DNA from: Taenia hydatigena
Lineage: Eukaryota > Platyhelminthes > Cestoda > Cyclophyllidea > Taeniidae
NCBI GenBank assembly: GCA_036345935.2
Contig: JADWOT020000007.1
Coordinates: forward strand, 1,793,591-1,857,590
Length of the DNA stretch: 64,000 bases
Direction: 5' to 3'
Of the stretch, positions 11,776 to 22,810 are shown one piece after another. Position 1 is the first letter of the stretch. The number at the start of each line of letters is the position of its first letter. Made by a program: the position numbers and the translations under genes. The notes under the pieces are model-generated. The model made no database searches and was not told the DNA's origin. It was given only the letters and a program-made list of their open reading frames with translations.

Positions 11776-13402
11776 GCAAGAATGGAAACACAGGACTCTG
11801 TGCAACTTAATCGACTCTGGTGAGTGACTCCAATACTTGTACCATTGCACTTAGAACCAAGTAGGTTAGCTGGCCATCCAGTGCTTGCCTTAATACTTGA
11901 GCCATGAGCTCACTTGTTATGCTTCCCTTATCCTAGCTAGTCATTCGCTTCGCCGACTCGTCTGCTTCCTTCAGTAAGCTTGCACTCTTCACTTCATCCT
12001 CTCGTTTGCCATGTCAATGTCCTTCCCACCCAAGGAAACATACTTTCTTCTTCGACTCTTCTTCCATTGCAGTAGTTCAAACGACTGAGGAGGCGTCTCC
12101 GCTACCTCTTTTCCTCGTGCTACTACCGCCATTGCTGTGTTTAACCCCAATCTAGCTGAGTGATTTCCCAATTCTTAAACCAATTCATCGAGCAGTGATT
12201 TGACGATATGATAGACTAGTTGGTTGATTTTGTTTGAATGATTATTTGAATGGTTTATCCTTACCCTTGCTTCTTTAGGTCTATTTGACCCGTTCCTTCA
12301 TTTGACTGATTATCAATAAAGTGATTGCGCATTTTAATTATCAGCTCACCAAAGCACTGAGAAGTGGTAGATTGATTCGACCCGAGAAGACAGAATTGAG
12401 GTCGCTGCACCGGTTCTCGAATGCCTACCAGCTTAGTATTACCCTTTAGCCCCTTTCTTTCTAGTTAGTAAGAGTGGCTGTAAAATGTCTTACTCGTGAG
12501 TTCCTTTCTTCTTCCTTTGCATGAAAATTCTGTGGCTGGCACCGCGGACTCTTGGCGCATTTCGTACGCCACCGACAAGTTGTGATGGCTGAGGTCGGAG
12601 GTTCTTCGATGGCAAGACCGAGGAAAACGCCTGGATTAGGAGACGGACTATTGAATGCCTAAGTATTTTGATTTACTCTCGACTATGAGAAACGGGCCAT
12701 TCTAGATCGTCACCATCGCCTTCAAGTAATGTAGGCAATTCGAAGCCTTACTGCGTTCATACCCCATCACTAGGTCCTTTTTCTTTTTCAAGTTTGCTCC
12801 AAACTTCTTTTATCATGCTCTGTGTAGACAATATGTCTCCATGGTTTTCGCTCCAGCTTGCATTTCGAGACATTTTTATGCACAGCGTTGCCATTCGTGA
12901 TTCCTATCCCTCTGTCATGGGATGTGTTGCATCTGGCGGCCAGAAACGGTGAGCATCACTTTGTTAGTAGTGGCGCCTTAAGACTTCGCCACCCGCGGAC
13001 ACGCTCACTGTCGGCCCTTGACTCCTTACATGAGTCATTTACTTCCCGATCGGTATAAATGCCCATGCAACATCTTAAACCACTAGTGGATGTGCAGTTT
13101 TGGCTTCATGAGTAACGCGGTGGTTAAACCTAGCCAAGACATTTAAACTGAATGTTGAACAGTTGCGCAGGAATTTCATGCAAGCCGAGCAACCTTTGTG
13201 TAGTCAACGTCCATGGTTAATGTAAACACAAAGCCTATCCTCTGCAGTCATTGCACGATCTATTTTCTTCAAAAGTGTGTGTGGTCTGTATCCCTCATAA
13301 ATGGATGCGAATTGAAGAGTTCACTAAGGTTGAATGGGTAAACTAGATGGTGCTGCTGCTGCTACCACTATTACAATTTTCTTGTAACCAGGGAGATGAC
13401 AC
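11776..13402. other. Intergenic, no gene recognised
   Basis: Short frames only. No domain, RNA gene or repeat copy recognised. Confidence 0.5.
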
Positions 13403-13655
13403 TGGTAGGGCGACATCTTACTAATGGCATGCAGTGAGGGAAACTGCCTTCCTCCTTTGCGGCGGTCGCATGATGCCTCTTTGATAAAGGAGTGCGATCC
13501 GTATCTGCCAGGGAAGGGGTGGTCAGAGCGGAGCCCTCGATGGGGTTGGATGCGTGGACTATGAGGTAATTTCGGCTGCCACTGTCGCAGTCAATGAGAC
13601 AGCTTCGGTGAGGCGACTTCTTACCGACGACATACAGTGAACGAGATTTGCCCAC
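13403..13655 (+). repeat. Short direct repeat, about 48 bp, spaced 204 bp
   Basis: The stretch at 13403-13451 (ggtagggcgacatcttac...) returns at 13607-13655 (ggtgaggcgacttcttacc...). Both copies share 'ggcgac.tcttac', a 'ca.gcagtga/catacagtga' segment and a 'ctgcc/ttgccc' end. About 70 percent match by eye. The function is unknown, and it could be the edges of a small old duplication. Confidence 0.5.
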
Positions 13656-14889
13656 GAATTTACCTTATTGTAGGTACTTTAGGTTTACAGTCCCCATTCG
13701 TCTGAGGACACACAGCCACATTTGCACTTCTGCGTGTAGTGCTTTGACAGTTCTGCGTTTGAATTTCGCGATGGATGGCTAATATTGCATCTTTGATACA
13801 ACTAATACAATCAATCATTATGATGTGAATTTGTTTATGCAGCACTGTATATATTTCGTTGCACTTCATTCCATCGTTTAACGTCCAGTTGCGACCATGG
13901 CTGCCCATCCTGCGGGTGCTATGATCTGACACCATGCAGAACGAACGCGTCCTATCGAAATAGATAATAGAGGGCTAATGCTTACTAAGGGAATATTATA
14001 GATGCTTAGGCGCAAATTAATGCCCTTTCCCCTTTGCGTGTGCCTATGTGTGATTCCTCGAAGCCTTTCCAACTAAAGCATTTTTCTGGGCCAAAAGTCT
14101 TCTCACCTTGTGGCTACTGATCATTGCATTCCTACAAACTCTGCCAACAAACGTGGGATGGGCTTGCTGACTGCTCATTGTAGTGACTCATGCGTGATCC
14201 CATTGGTGTTGATTATCAGCGCACCTATCAAACGGGCAGACTCTAACGCGTTCCCGTAAGAGGCACGTAAACGCTGTGGACTGCATCCACATTAGTGTCG
14301 AATGTTGAAGTAGTATGCAAGAGCACGCTGCTCGCTGCTAAGCTACCCTTTGCATGTCTATATCCTCCATAGACTGACTTCCTTTTAGTGGAAGGCCAAT
14401 TTTAACCTTACCCCATCATGTAGTGACATTTTATGTGCAGTTCTTACTTGCACTACTTACAATTTTCAGTAACAACCTGCGATTTTAATTTTCCATGATT
14501 TCTCCTTATGCTGCATGATTCACCGATGTCTACCGCAGCGCATCTCTTATAAATTATTCTTGCAGCTTAACAATAACAACTTCCACGCCATAAGAATTCC
14601 CGGTAAGCACAAGCAAGCGCCATCAATGCTAACTTCACCAGCAAAGTATGTTTTTTACCATTTTGAGGTATGGTTGAGCGCTTGAGCCTTTTTAAAGTAA
14701 AGAACTGCAAAGCATTTGTGATCAATGCGTAAGAATGCTTCGGTATTTTACTTACATCTGCTCCTGCCTTCTCTTTAAACGCAAACTCTTTTGAATTTAC
14801 ACGAGTCATTGCCTCCTTGCTCAAATTTTTTGCCACCATCGATTTGCGCGTCTGAACAAGCTATTGTGGCACATATCAAGTGATGTATT
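13656..14889. other. Intergenic, no gene recognised
   Basis: Nothing identifiable on either strand. Confidence 0.5.
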
Positions 14890-15290
14890 CTGCGCACCCT
14901 AAGAAATGGCATTAAAAGAGCCTTCTAAATATTAGCTCTATTACCATGAAAGAGCAGTGGATCCTTGCCTACATTGCTAAATTCGTCTAGTTGCCCATTA
15001 TTGCCTGAAGTTAGCCCCTTTAAAAATGCAATCAAATGTAAAGCATTTGAGAGAATGGATTCGTGTTTGAAATGACGCTCTAATCAAGGCGCTTTTTCTT
15101 AACAAGATTTGGATAATTTTACGTCAAGCTTATCTACTCTCCTTCCCTTTTAAATAAGTGTGGCGGAAGTTTTCCTTATTACGCTAACCACTTTAGTGAG
15201 AGATGCACATTAATGAGGTGTCAAGCCACAGCAGCGAATTTGCCTTGTCAAATGCACTTTGTCTTTGCGGTAAAACATTGATAACAGTAC
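14890..15290 (+). repeat. Dispersed repeat family 2, copy A (diverged)
   Basis: Aligns in the same orientation with 22400-22810. The clearest shared stretch is 'gtaaagcatttgagagaatggatt' here against 'gtaaagcgtttgaaagaatagatt' there. A 'tttaaataagtgtg...gcggaag' block and 'agcgaatt.gcctt' follow at matching distances. Identity by eye is about 60-65 percent. No coding capacity is visible. It is probably an old transposable-element remnant of unknown class. Confidence 0.5.
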
Positions 15291-15807
15291 GTTGGTGAAG
15301 TTAATTGCGCCTCTGTTAAGAAAAAAACGCAAATGCTTGTCCTATTTTTTGCAATTCCCTTAAGGGTTACCCTTATTGGCCTTGTGTGCTTAGGCCCAAT
15401 TTTCAACAATTTGAAATGTGTAAAATCATGCGGTTCGGAAAGCCACTTATTACATTTTGGTGTTAATTTAACATTTTCTCAGCATTGAGTTTACTTATGA
15501 GGATACCATGGCACACTATGCTTTCTCCTATTTAGCTTTTGCAATTCAGCTTTGCTTGGCCTTCAAACAACAACTCAGTAGTGCATCTTGTGCCACTACA
15601 TGCAATCACAAAAATGCATGAATGCAAACGCATGGTTAGTGCCTAGTTGGTAGACATGCTGAGTGAGCGCATGTCAGTATGCTGGCAGACCCAGCCGCCT
15701 GGCCAGCAGAAAAGAATGAAGTGAATTGAGGTGACGGGTGAACACTTGGTGAAACTCCTTGGCGGGATGAAGCTATATCCGACTATGTGAATAAGTGAGC
15801 TGTTAAC
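15291..15807. other. Intergenic, no gene recognised
   Basis: Nothing beyond AT-rich sequence and short frames. Confidence 0.5.
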
Positions 15808-15879
15808 TCGCAGAGCATGGCTTTGATCCACGAACCTCTGGATTACGGGCTTAGTGCGCTTCCACTGCGTCACTTTGAT
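15808..15879 (-). pseudogene. Decayed initiator tRNA-Met copy
   Basis: On the minus strand these 72 bases align end to end, without gaps, with the intact initiator tRNA at 19398-19469. Long identical blocks remain, including 'agtggaagcg' and 'ccagaggttcgtggatc'. Differences are mostly transitions. They break the anticodon stem (the GGG/CCC pairs unique to initiators), change the anticodon from CAT to CGT, and leave the acceptor stem unpaired at its outer end. Equal length and the same T-arm as the local gene argue for a recent common source rather than chance. It is almost certainly not functional as a tRNA. Confidence 0.85.
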
Positions 15880-17195
15880 CAAATTATTTATAACTTTTAA
15901 TTTAATTTATCTCCTTCAGCAGGTTGGCGCAAGCAACATGACAAATCACTGATGTGAGCTTCAGCAGTCACATAAAGTCGAGGCGTGTGTGTGTGCTCGA
16001 ATGATTACTCAGTAACTGGTTGACGCGTAAGCAGTGAGGTAGCAGAGGTCAAGATAGATATGGGTGCCGAGGAAGAAAAGAGGAGGCAGAGGTAAATTTG
16101 GGTGTATGCACGTGGCACTGTGATGTGGTGCAGCACAACATGGCATAGCATATCGCAGGGTGTTGAAACAAAGCAGATTAGCAGGAATTGCACTAATATG
16201 GCACTATGTTAAGTTGCCTCTGTGGTGGTGTAGCAGTGAGATTTTCTCGATTTCATCTAGATGATACGACTCCAACTCATAGTCACCAAGGCGCGCAATA
16301 ATCTGTTGCGCGCACAGGCAACAGGACGCTAGACTCCGTGGCTACATGTACGTGGGTATCGCATGAAGTGCCTACTGATTAGGAAGTAGAAGTTGGCATG
16401 GTCGTTCTTGTAGAGTAGATAAATTGAATTTTATCACTTACGTCTATTAGCCATCGATTTCTTTCAGGCTCTGTTACTACGACATTTATGAATTTGAGCT
16501 CCTATTAATGACTGTTGACGCGGGTCTTCAATAATATTGGAGAAGCATTCAGTTATCATTGGTACCGATGTTCGAACGATCTTATAAATTGCAGCGATGC
16601 ATTAGCTATTTCATGCAGCAAACTCTGTGCAGGGTGACGCATCACATTTTAACCGGAAGTATCCACCCATCCCATTCTGACGTTGCGGCTAAACCTCTTA
16701 ACAGGCCAGACAACTCTTATGCACATCGTTTTCATCTTATCAATGACAAGAATAATGAGCTTCATGAGCTGCTGACTATGAACTCGAGTATATTCTTATA
16801 TTATTGTAGAAAGGGTGGAATAGTTAATACAGCTCGAATCCCTGAAAATCAAGATTTACGCAATTTGGTCCACGCAGAAGTACCCTATAGCAAAAAATAT
16901 GCTAGGTTCTCTGGATAGTAACGTTTCACTTTGTATAATGTCTACACTATCAAGAGCGTGCTGGTTTTCACAGCTAAGTTTTAAGGCTGCTTAATGCTTA
17001 TTTTAGGTACTTGACAATTCAGGACTGTGATTTGAATTTGAACCAATGCTTGTCTTTAAGCACAGTGCTGTACCAGTGATCTTGGCTATTCCACATCTGC
17101 ATAGACAAAAGCTCTACGTACGACTTCAACCCACTCAAACCTTGGCTTTCCTAGCATTAGTCGATGCAGCACTAAATTGAGATTAATATGAGGAT
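15880..17195. other. Intergenic, no gene recognised
   Basis: Contains a GT-rich run near 15985 and a plus-strand frame of 119 codons (16559-16918) without recognisable motifs or compositional support. I do not call it a gene. Confidence 0.45.
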
Positions 17196-17267
17196 AAGGA
17201 TGCAGTTCGGTGGTAGAAAGCTCGCTTTGCATGTGGGAAGCCTCGGGTTTGAACGCCGGCATCTTCG
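17196..17267 (+). tRNA. tRNA-Ala(TGC)-like gene, probably a relic
   Basis: These 72 bases fold as a cloverleaf. The anticodon stem CTCGC/GTGGG is fully paired, using G-U pairs, around the loop TTTGCAT, giving anticodon TGC. The T arm TCGGG-TTTGAAC-GCCGG has four of five pairs, and the D arm keeps GGTGGTAGA typical of Ala tRNAs. The acceptor AAGGATG/CATCTTC lacks the first pair (A1 against C72) but pairs at the other six. The 'ctcgctttgcatg' core matches eukaryotic tRNA-Ala closely. The A1/C72 mismatch, the loss of the G3:U70 identity context and the absence of a nearby T-run terminator point to a pseudogene or the head of a tRNA-derived repeat. A weakly expressed gene cannot be excluded. Confidence 0.6.
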
Positions 17268-17574
17268 GTCAATGCGTCTTGAAAGTAGTCCTCGGCCAAC
17301 ACAGTCTTTTCTTTGATTCCGTGTCCTTTTTAAGCTCTGGCTAGCCATTTGTTTACTACCTCTGGTTCTCTGCGCATGGACCCTCCCGGTGTGATGGATG
17401 TTGGAGAGTGAAAGTCGGTCTTCATTCATCCTATTGGTTCGCTTAACCTTGCCGTCACCCATCCGACACGACACACGCGGGTTCAGCATTAAATCCATTA
17501 ACTCCGTCGTGCTAAGCTTGTAGCTAAAGCTGTGCTATGACCGACTAAATGAGGTAAGTGTAAGCGGTTGCAGA
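17268..17574. other. Spacer between two tRNA-like sequences
   Basis: About 300 bp lie between the plus-strand Ala-like and the minus-strand Thr-like sequences. The minus strand is open for 108 codons (17172-17498) across the spacer and the Ala-like tRNA, with an Arg-rich, low-information translation. That is probably chance or the body of a tRNA-derived repeat. Confidence 0.4.
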
Positions 17575-17647
17575 TGCGTCCGAAGAGAATCAAACTGTCG
17601 ACTCCTGGTTTACGATACCAGTGTTCTAACCACTAAGCCGTGAAGAC
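17575..17647 (-). pseudogene. tRNA-Thr(CGT)-like sequence
   Basis: The 73 bases on the minus strand have an A-box-like 'ggcttagtggtta'. The anticodon stem CTGGT/ACCAG is perfectly paired around loop ATCGTAA (anticodon CGT). A T loop TTTGATT sits on a stem with one mismatch. The acceptor GTCTTCA/CGGACGC has five of seven pairs, two of them G-U. The sequence resembles eukaryotic tRNA-Thr, but the two acceptor mismatches and the T-stem mismatch make a working tRNA unlikely. It lies 308 bp from, and points toward, the Ala-like sequence. Confidence 0.6.
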
Positions 17648-19397
17648 CACTGGCAATTATATCCCTTTAACTATGTCCTCAATCTAGTCTTGCACAGAAA
17701 TTGGCTTTGAACGACTCCTCTAACTCATGTCTAACCGCCACATAATCACCTTATGCACTTTATCTTCATCTTCTGAGACTTTTAAGATTGTGGTTGATTT
17801 GTTTCTGGTAATAATTCATAGCAACATATGTTCCTTGACGCAGTGCTAAATTACGCCTTAGTGGCGGAGAAAAACCTAAACTGACTACATTGATATGCGA
17901 GTTGGCTAAGATACTATTCGCCGGACGAATTCAATCAATTTGTGCGTGATTGTAAGGCTCGGCTACTTAACGACGTTCGCCTAAGTCCGAATTGGAGTCG
18001 AAATCTGCATGAGACTCTGAGCAGGAGTTTACATCCGACATCAGTTGTCCACATTGAATGTATGGTTAGTAAATTGCAATCTTTAATTTTTGAATTAATA
18101 TTTGTGTTTTGATAATCCTACATCCTAGCCTTATGTCAACCAACCAGGATGGAGGGAAATATATGGATGGCAAAAGCACGAAACTTAAATTTCTATGCCA
18201 GTTTAAGTGAAAACATGATGATCGTCTGACTCGGAACTGCCTGGATTTTATGCCACATTTAATCGCTTGATGAGTACAAATGTGGCTAACGTCAGTTTAT
18301 TCAATTGGCTTTCATCTGACGCAACCTTCTTTCTTAACGCCAAGGAAGAGACATACCACATTTATCATACTAATATTTTGTAATATGTTCCCAATACCAG
18401 CATAAGCAAACGCAAAATTCCGCTCATTTGAGTTACCTTCAACGTCTTACTCAATTCTTTACTTTCTCCTCTGTAAAACGAAAGCGCAAAACCACGCCAA
18501 CGAACGATCATTTGACTGGAGTCTCAACAACTGCATAAAATCAGGGGGTCGTGTATATCGATATTGGCAAATAAGTTGCCATTTTTACAGTAGCTACTGA
18601 TGCTATTTGGTAATCCTTTTCGGCAACGGCAAGGCAGAAAACAGGTAATAATGAGAAAAGAGACTGTAATTGATTGAAGACCTGATTTGTGCCCATCTCT
18701 GTACCTTTTCCTAGTGGGGCCCTGTCTCTTACATGCATAGACCCCTTCACTCGATGTGATATGTTCTCTATCCCCACCAGTGGTAACATCGCTCATTTCG
18801 GGTGGCAGGATAAGCAGAAGTGTGACATTGTTGTTTCCGCACATATGTGTCGATGCACACGCGTATATAAACGCAGTCTAAGTGAATCACAGCGCACTCC
18901 CACTATATGCGACTCGTACACGTATCCAAGCACGCACCATGATTAGGAGCACGGCAGAACACAACGCAAAATATCATACACCAAACTGACTTTACTTTAT
19001 AATTAGTAGAGGCATGCTTGACCATTTCAGATGAAGCCGGATCAATTCAAATCAGACTGTTGTGCTGATGTCACTGCTGCGGTGTAAACAGTAATACCAA
19101 TCGTATCAGTTTGTGTCCGATGCAACAGCCTTTTAATTTCATGTCCACGACACCTCGTGCGACACACACTTGCATGCAGCCATGGTGTCTAGCATCATGT
19201 TGCCTGCCCATGCGACAAATTTTCGCGTACCCTGGTGACCAAAAGTTGAACTCGTACTATCTTGATGAAACGGAGAAAATTCTTAGCGATTGTTCGAATG
19301 CACACATACTTCTTGACTTTGTGTGAATGTTTGAGCTCAGCTCTGTGAATCGTCGTGTTGTTTGTGCCATTCTGCTGTTAGAAGATATAACGAAGTG
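17648..19397. other. Intergenic, no gene recognised
   Basis: Nothing identifiable. This is the 5' side of the initiator tRNA gene, and I see no distinct external promoter element. Confidence 0.5.
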
Positions 19398-19469
19398 AGC
19401 AGAGTGGCGTAGTGGAAGCGTGCTGGGCCCATAACCCAGAGGTTCGTGGATCGAAACCACGCTCTGCTA
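19398..19469 (+). tRNA. Initiator tRNA-Met (CAT)
   Basis: A 72-base perfect cloverleaf. The acceptor AGCAGAG/CTCTGCT has seven of seven pairs, including the A1:U72 pair that marks eukaryotic initiators, with discriminator A. The D arm contains GCGTAGTGGAAGC. The anticodon stem CTGGG/CCCAG has the three G:C pairs next to the loop that are needed for P-site start. The loop CCCATAA carries anticodon CAT and C in place of U33, as in animals. The T arm CGTGG/CCACG with loop ATCGAAA has A54 and A60 instead of T-psi-C, another initiator hallmark. It differs from the vertebrate initiator gene at only a few positions. Boxes A and B are internal. There is no intron. A run of four or more T is not found in the next 150 bases, which is unusual for RNA polymerase III genes. 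Confidence 0.96.
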
Positions 19470-22399
19470 TTCCGTTGTTTCTATTCCTACGGTCGAATTC
19501 AGCTGCATCTCGCATCGTTGCTTTGCTTACCAGGTCTGGAAAGCCGATTCTTCAAGTGTTCAACTGCCAACTCCCTCCAGCTCTCTTCCCTCACATTTGC
19601 CGTCTAGGTGGCAGGTCCTGATTGATTCGCAACGTGCACTTACTCAACATGCCGATTTCAATTGCAATCAACTTTAGTACATCAGCTACCCACTAGCCAC
19701 GAGGGCGGGTAGGCGCGTGGTCAGTAGAGATGAAAGAAGAGGTAAAAAGAGCTTGTTGACTGGGAATTGGACACGCGTCGTCTAGGCGAAACTTGAGTTT
19801 GCTGAACACTAGCCCATCAATACGTTATCGCGCCACGCCGAGCCACCCATGCTGCATCGAAATTCACCACCCTCTTTCCACCTTCATCAACCTTACCCAA
19901 ACGCATGCACATATCCCCCAAGCACCAGACCCAAGAATGTGGTCACTGCAAAAGCATACGCAATCAACTTACTATGATAGACTCCATGGTCACGAAGGTG
20001 GGCATGCATCCAGGCTACTATGATTGTGTCCTTCTTCCACCACTATGTCATGCGTCTTTAGTCTGTGATGCAAGTCGTAGTTGCGTCGATTGTCTACCAG
20101 CAGAGCAAGGAGGAGGAATGAGTGAGGGAAACGAGGGGACATACGACGGAGATATCGACTATCGCATCCATGAAGAGGGGCATGCGCAAGCACGTTGGTG
20201 AGAAGCTGCTTGCGGTGTGTTGGCCATTGGCCTGTATAGTATTGGCTTTTAACCTGATAGCCCTAAGATCAAGTACTTGTTCAGGTGCGTCTGCATCGCA
20301 GCCATTTTTTCACTTTTACCTTCTGCGTTTCATGCAATGGGCACTCGCCACTTAGTCATTGTCCGGCTTCTCGCTTGGCGTCCTACTGCCAAGCCGTGCA
20401 ACAAATTACGGTAGACCATGGTAAATGTGCTAGTAGCTAAATAGCACTTGATTGTGAGAAGTTAAGCTTCGACATTTTAAACGCGCAGTGGAAGACCACA
20501 TCACGACCTGCAGAAAGGTAGCTAGCATATCAGCATGACTTAGTTACAACAAAGACATGCACTGTACCTATTTATTAAGACATCTGCTACATTGTTGAGC
20601 TAAGACAAATATCTTAAGGCCAGCTGCATCAAATCACGATGCATCACATCACACTAAATAAAGTAGTTTTGCATTGTTGACTGAAGTTGTGGTCACCCCT
20701 TTTCCCAGTTTGCATTGCCTATGCCACGTACCATTAGTAAAAGTCGTTACTCGATCGACTTGTAATTCGATTTAGTTTCAACGTGAACGCATTAGCATGT
20801 GAGCATTGAATTCATAGACACAGTCACTTGAAAAGATTTGATAGGAAAGCCAAGAAAATTATACCATTTGACTAATCAAATAGGCTTCTGTGGATAAAAT
20901 ACTTTAAACATTAAGCAGAGGGTACTTTCGATCCAACGTGGATCTTATTTGACGGTTTTCAACTGATTTTTAGGATGCATTTTGGAATATTTTGATAGTT
21001 GGCGCTAGATCTTGCACATAATTTTTAAAATGTGCACATTGCACTTCGTTCCTTGAGCTGCCCAGCGCAGGTGAGCTGAAACGTAATTGCTATTAGTTTG
21101 CACCAAGAGAATGATAATGTCTGAGGTTCGCCGCTTACAAAGCAGTAACATGCTTACTCACCATCAGCATGCAATTTTTAATTTTTACCCAGGGTTTAAA
21201 GCCAGATCGATGCGTGGTAATCAGACAGTCCGCAATTGCATCAGCTCCCTTAAGTCGCTATTTCATGCAGGTTTAGGCAGGACTCTAGAGTAGTGGAGGA
21301 CCCAAATGGTGGCATTACACCAATTTTCTATTGTCTTTTTCTTATTGCCGTGTAAATAAACAATCGTGCGCCTTTTCCATGGCCGCGCATTTAAAAGCGA
21401 ATCAATGCAGTTCTCCTTACTTTACCTGAATCGTGGACGTCACCATTCAATTGACCACGCAACTAAACAGAAATGCATTAAACTACCACACACCGTGAGC
21501 ATCCATGTTGACGAATGCGTGTTGTGGTGTAATTGGTTAGTTAAAAGAGCTATCATGACCGCTCACAACGCACGTTTGCAGGATGGAATTGGCAGAGTAT
21601 TCTGAAGAGGGGATAGAGCATTTTAAAGGTTCTGCATCATAATTCCTTTCTAATGTACGTGAATTCGCGCACGTACTCCTACCCATAAAGCAATTATAAT
21701 TAAATCATTAAAAAAAAAATTTCTTGACCCAATGCATTTTAAAAGTCTCGGGCCTAAAGTTAAATAAGTGGCAATTCAGGCATGCTGGAAACTTGTGAGC
21801 TTAATTTAAAATGCAATTCGCACCTGGTGCGCTGTCGAGCTGTCAACAATCTTGGATGAGCGTTAATTAGTCAGCCTTAGCTTACGGTCCTCCCACTCCC
21901 TCTTGTCAGCAATAAGGTTTTCTGGTGGATGGAAACAGAACTTGGCTCCATAGGTCCAGGTGCTCTCAGCTTAAAATACACTTGCATTTTTTACGCTACA
22001 CCTTCGAAGGAGTAGCTTGCACGAATAACCTACGAAACAGGATTGAAGACATTCTCGCTGCTGGCATTCCAACAACCCGAGAGCTCCACAAATCCGGACT
22101 TTAGCCACTTTCAAGTAAAAAAGTACTTAATGCCTCTCTACCTGATAAGTGTTCTACGAGCTGAAATGAGGCTATTAACAGAGAACGGCTGAAAAGAGTG
22201 AAAAATTATAAAATGCAAGCGACGCTATGAACGCATGGCCATGCAAGACGCCAGATGAGTAGGGGAACCTCAATAATCTTGAATAGGATTAGTTTTTTGT
22301 TTTAAATGATGCCTATCGTACACTAATAAACATCGTAGGTTAACCTTGCCAATTTCGGTGTAATCCCTCGCGCGCTTTTATTTTCACAACTATGACATT
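19470..22399. other. Intergenic, no gene recognised
   Basis: Several short frames near 19.9-20.3 kb (up to 98 codons) have no motifs. An A9 run lies at 21710. I see nothing else. Confidence 0.5.
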
Positions 22400-22810
22400 G
22401 CTTTGTTTTGGCCAGAATCCATGGCCATTAATTTAAAAATGCAGCATCGACCATCGTCTCGTTGCAAAGCAAATGTAGCTTTGTCCAGCGAGCTACTGAC
22501 TTATAACAATGTTATTAGAGGTAAAGCGTTTGAAAGAATAGATTAGCGCTTGCAATAACAACTTTTACTTTAATTGCCTCTTCTAAACAAGCTTTGAGTA
22601 ACCTTACAATAAGCGTTTCCCTTCTTCCTTAGTTTAGATATGTGTGATGAACGTTTTCATTTATGAGACTAACTACTTCACTGAAGTAAATACGTTTATA
22701 AGGCGTCAGACGATGATTCCGTGTAGCACTCCCAAACCAGAGGAGCGAATTAGCCTTTTCGAATTCCTGATGTCAAGCGAAATCGTCTTTACCAATGATG
22801 GGCGATTGTT
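22400..22810 (+). repeat. Dispersed repeat family 2, copy B (diverged)
   Basis: Partner of 14890-15290, aligned by eye at about 60-65 percent. The shared words are given under copy A. The 60-codon frame inside (22644-22826) is not kept in the other copy, so I treat it as chance. Confidence 0.5.

Noticed and set aside
15640..15700. A-box-like 'tagttggtaga' next to the decayed initiator tRNA
   Set aside because: No T arm or consistent cloverleaf follows.
21515..21600. tRNA-like 'gtgtaattggttagtt' A-box
   Set aside because: No pairing anticodon or T arm could be found downstream.
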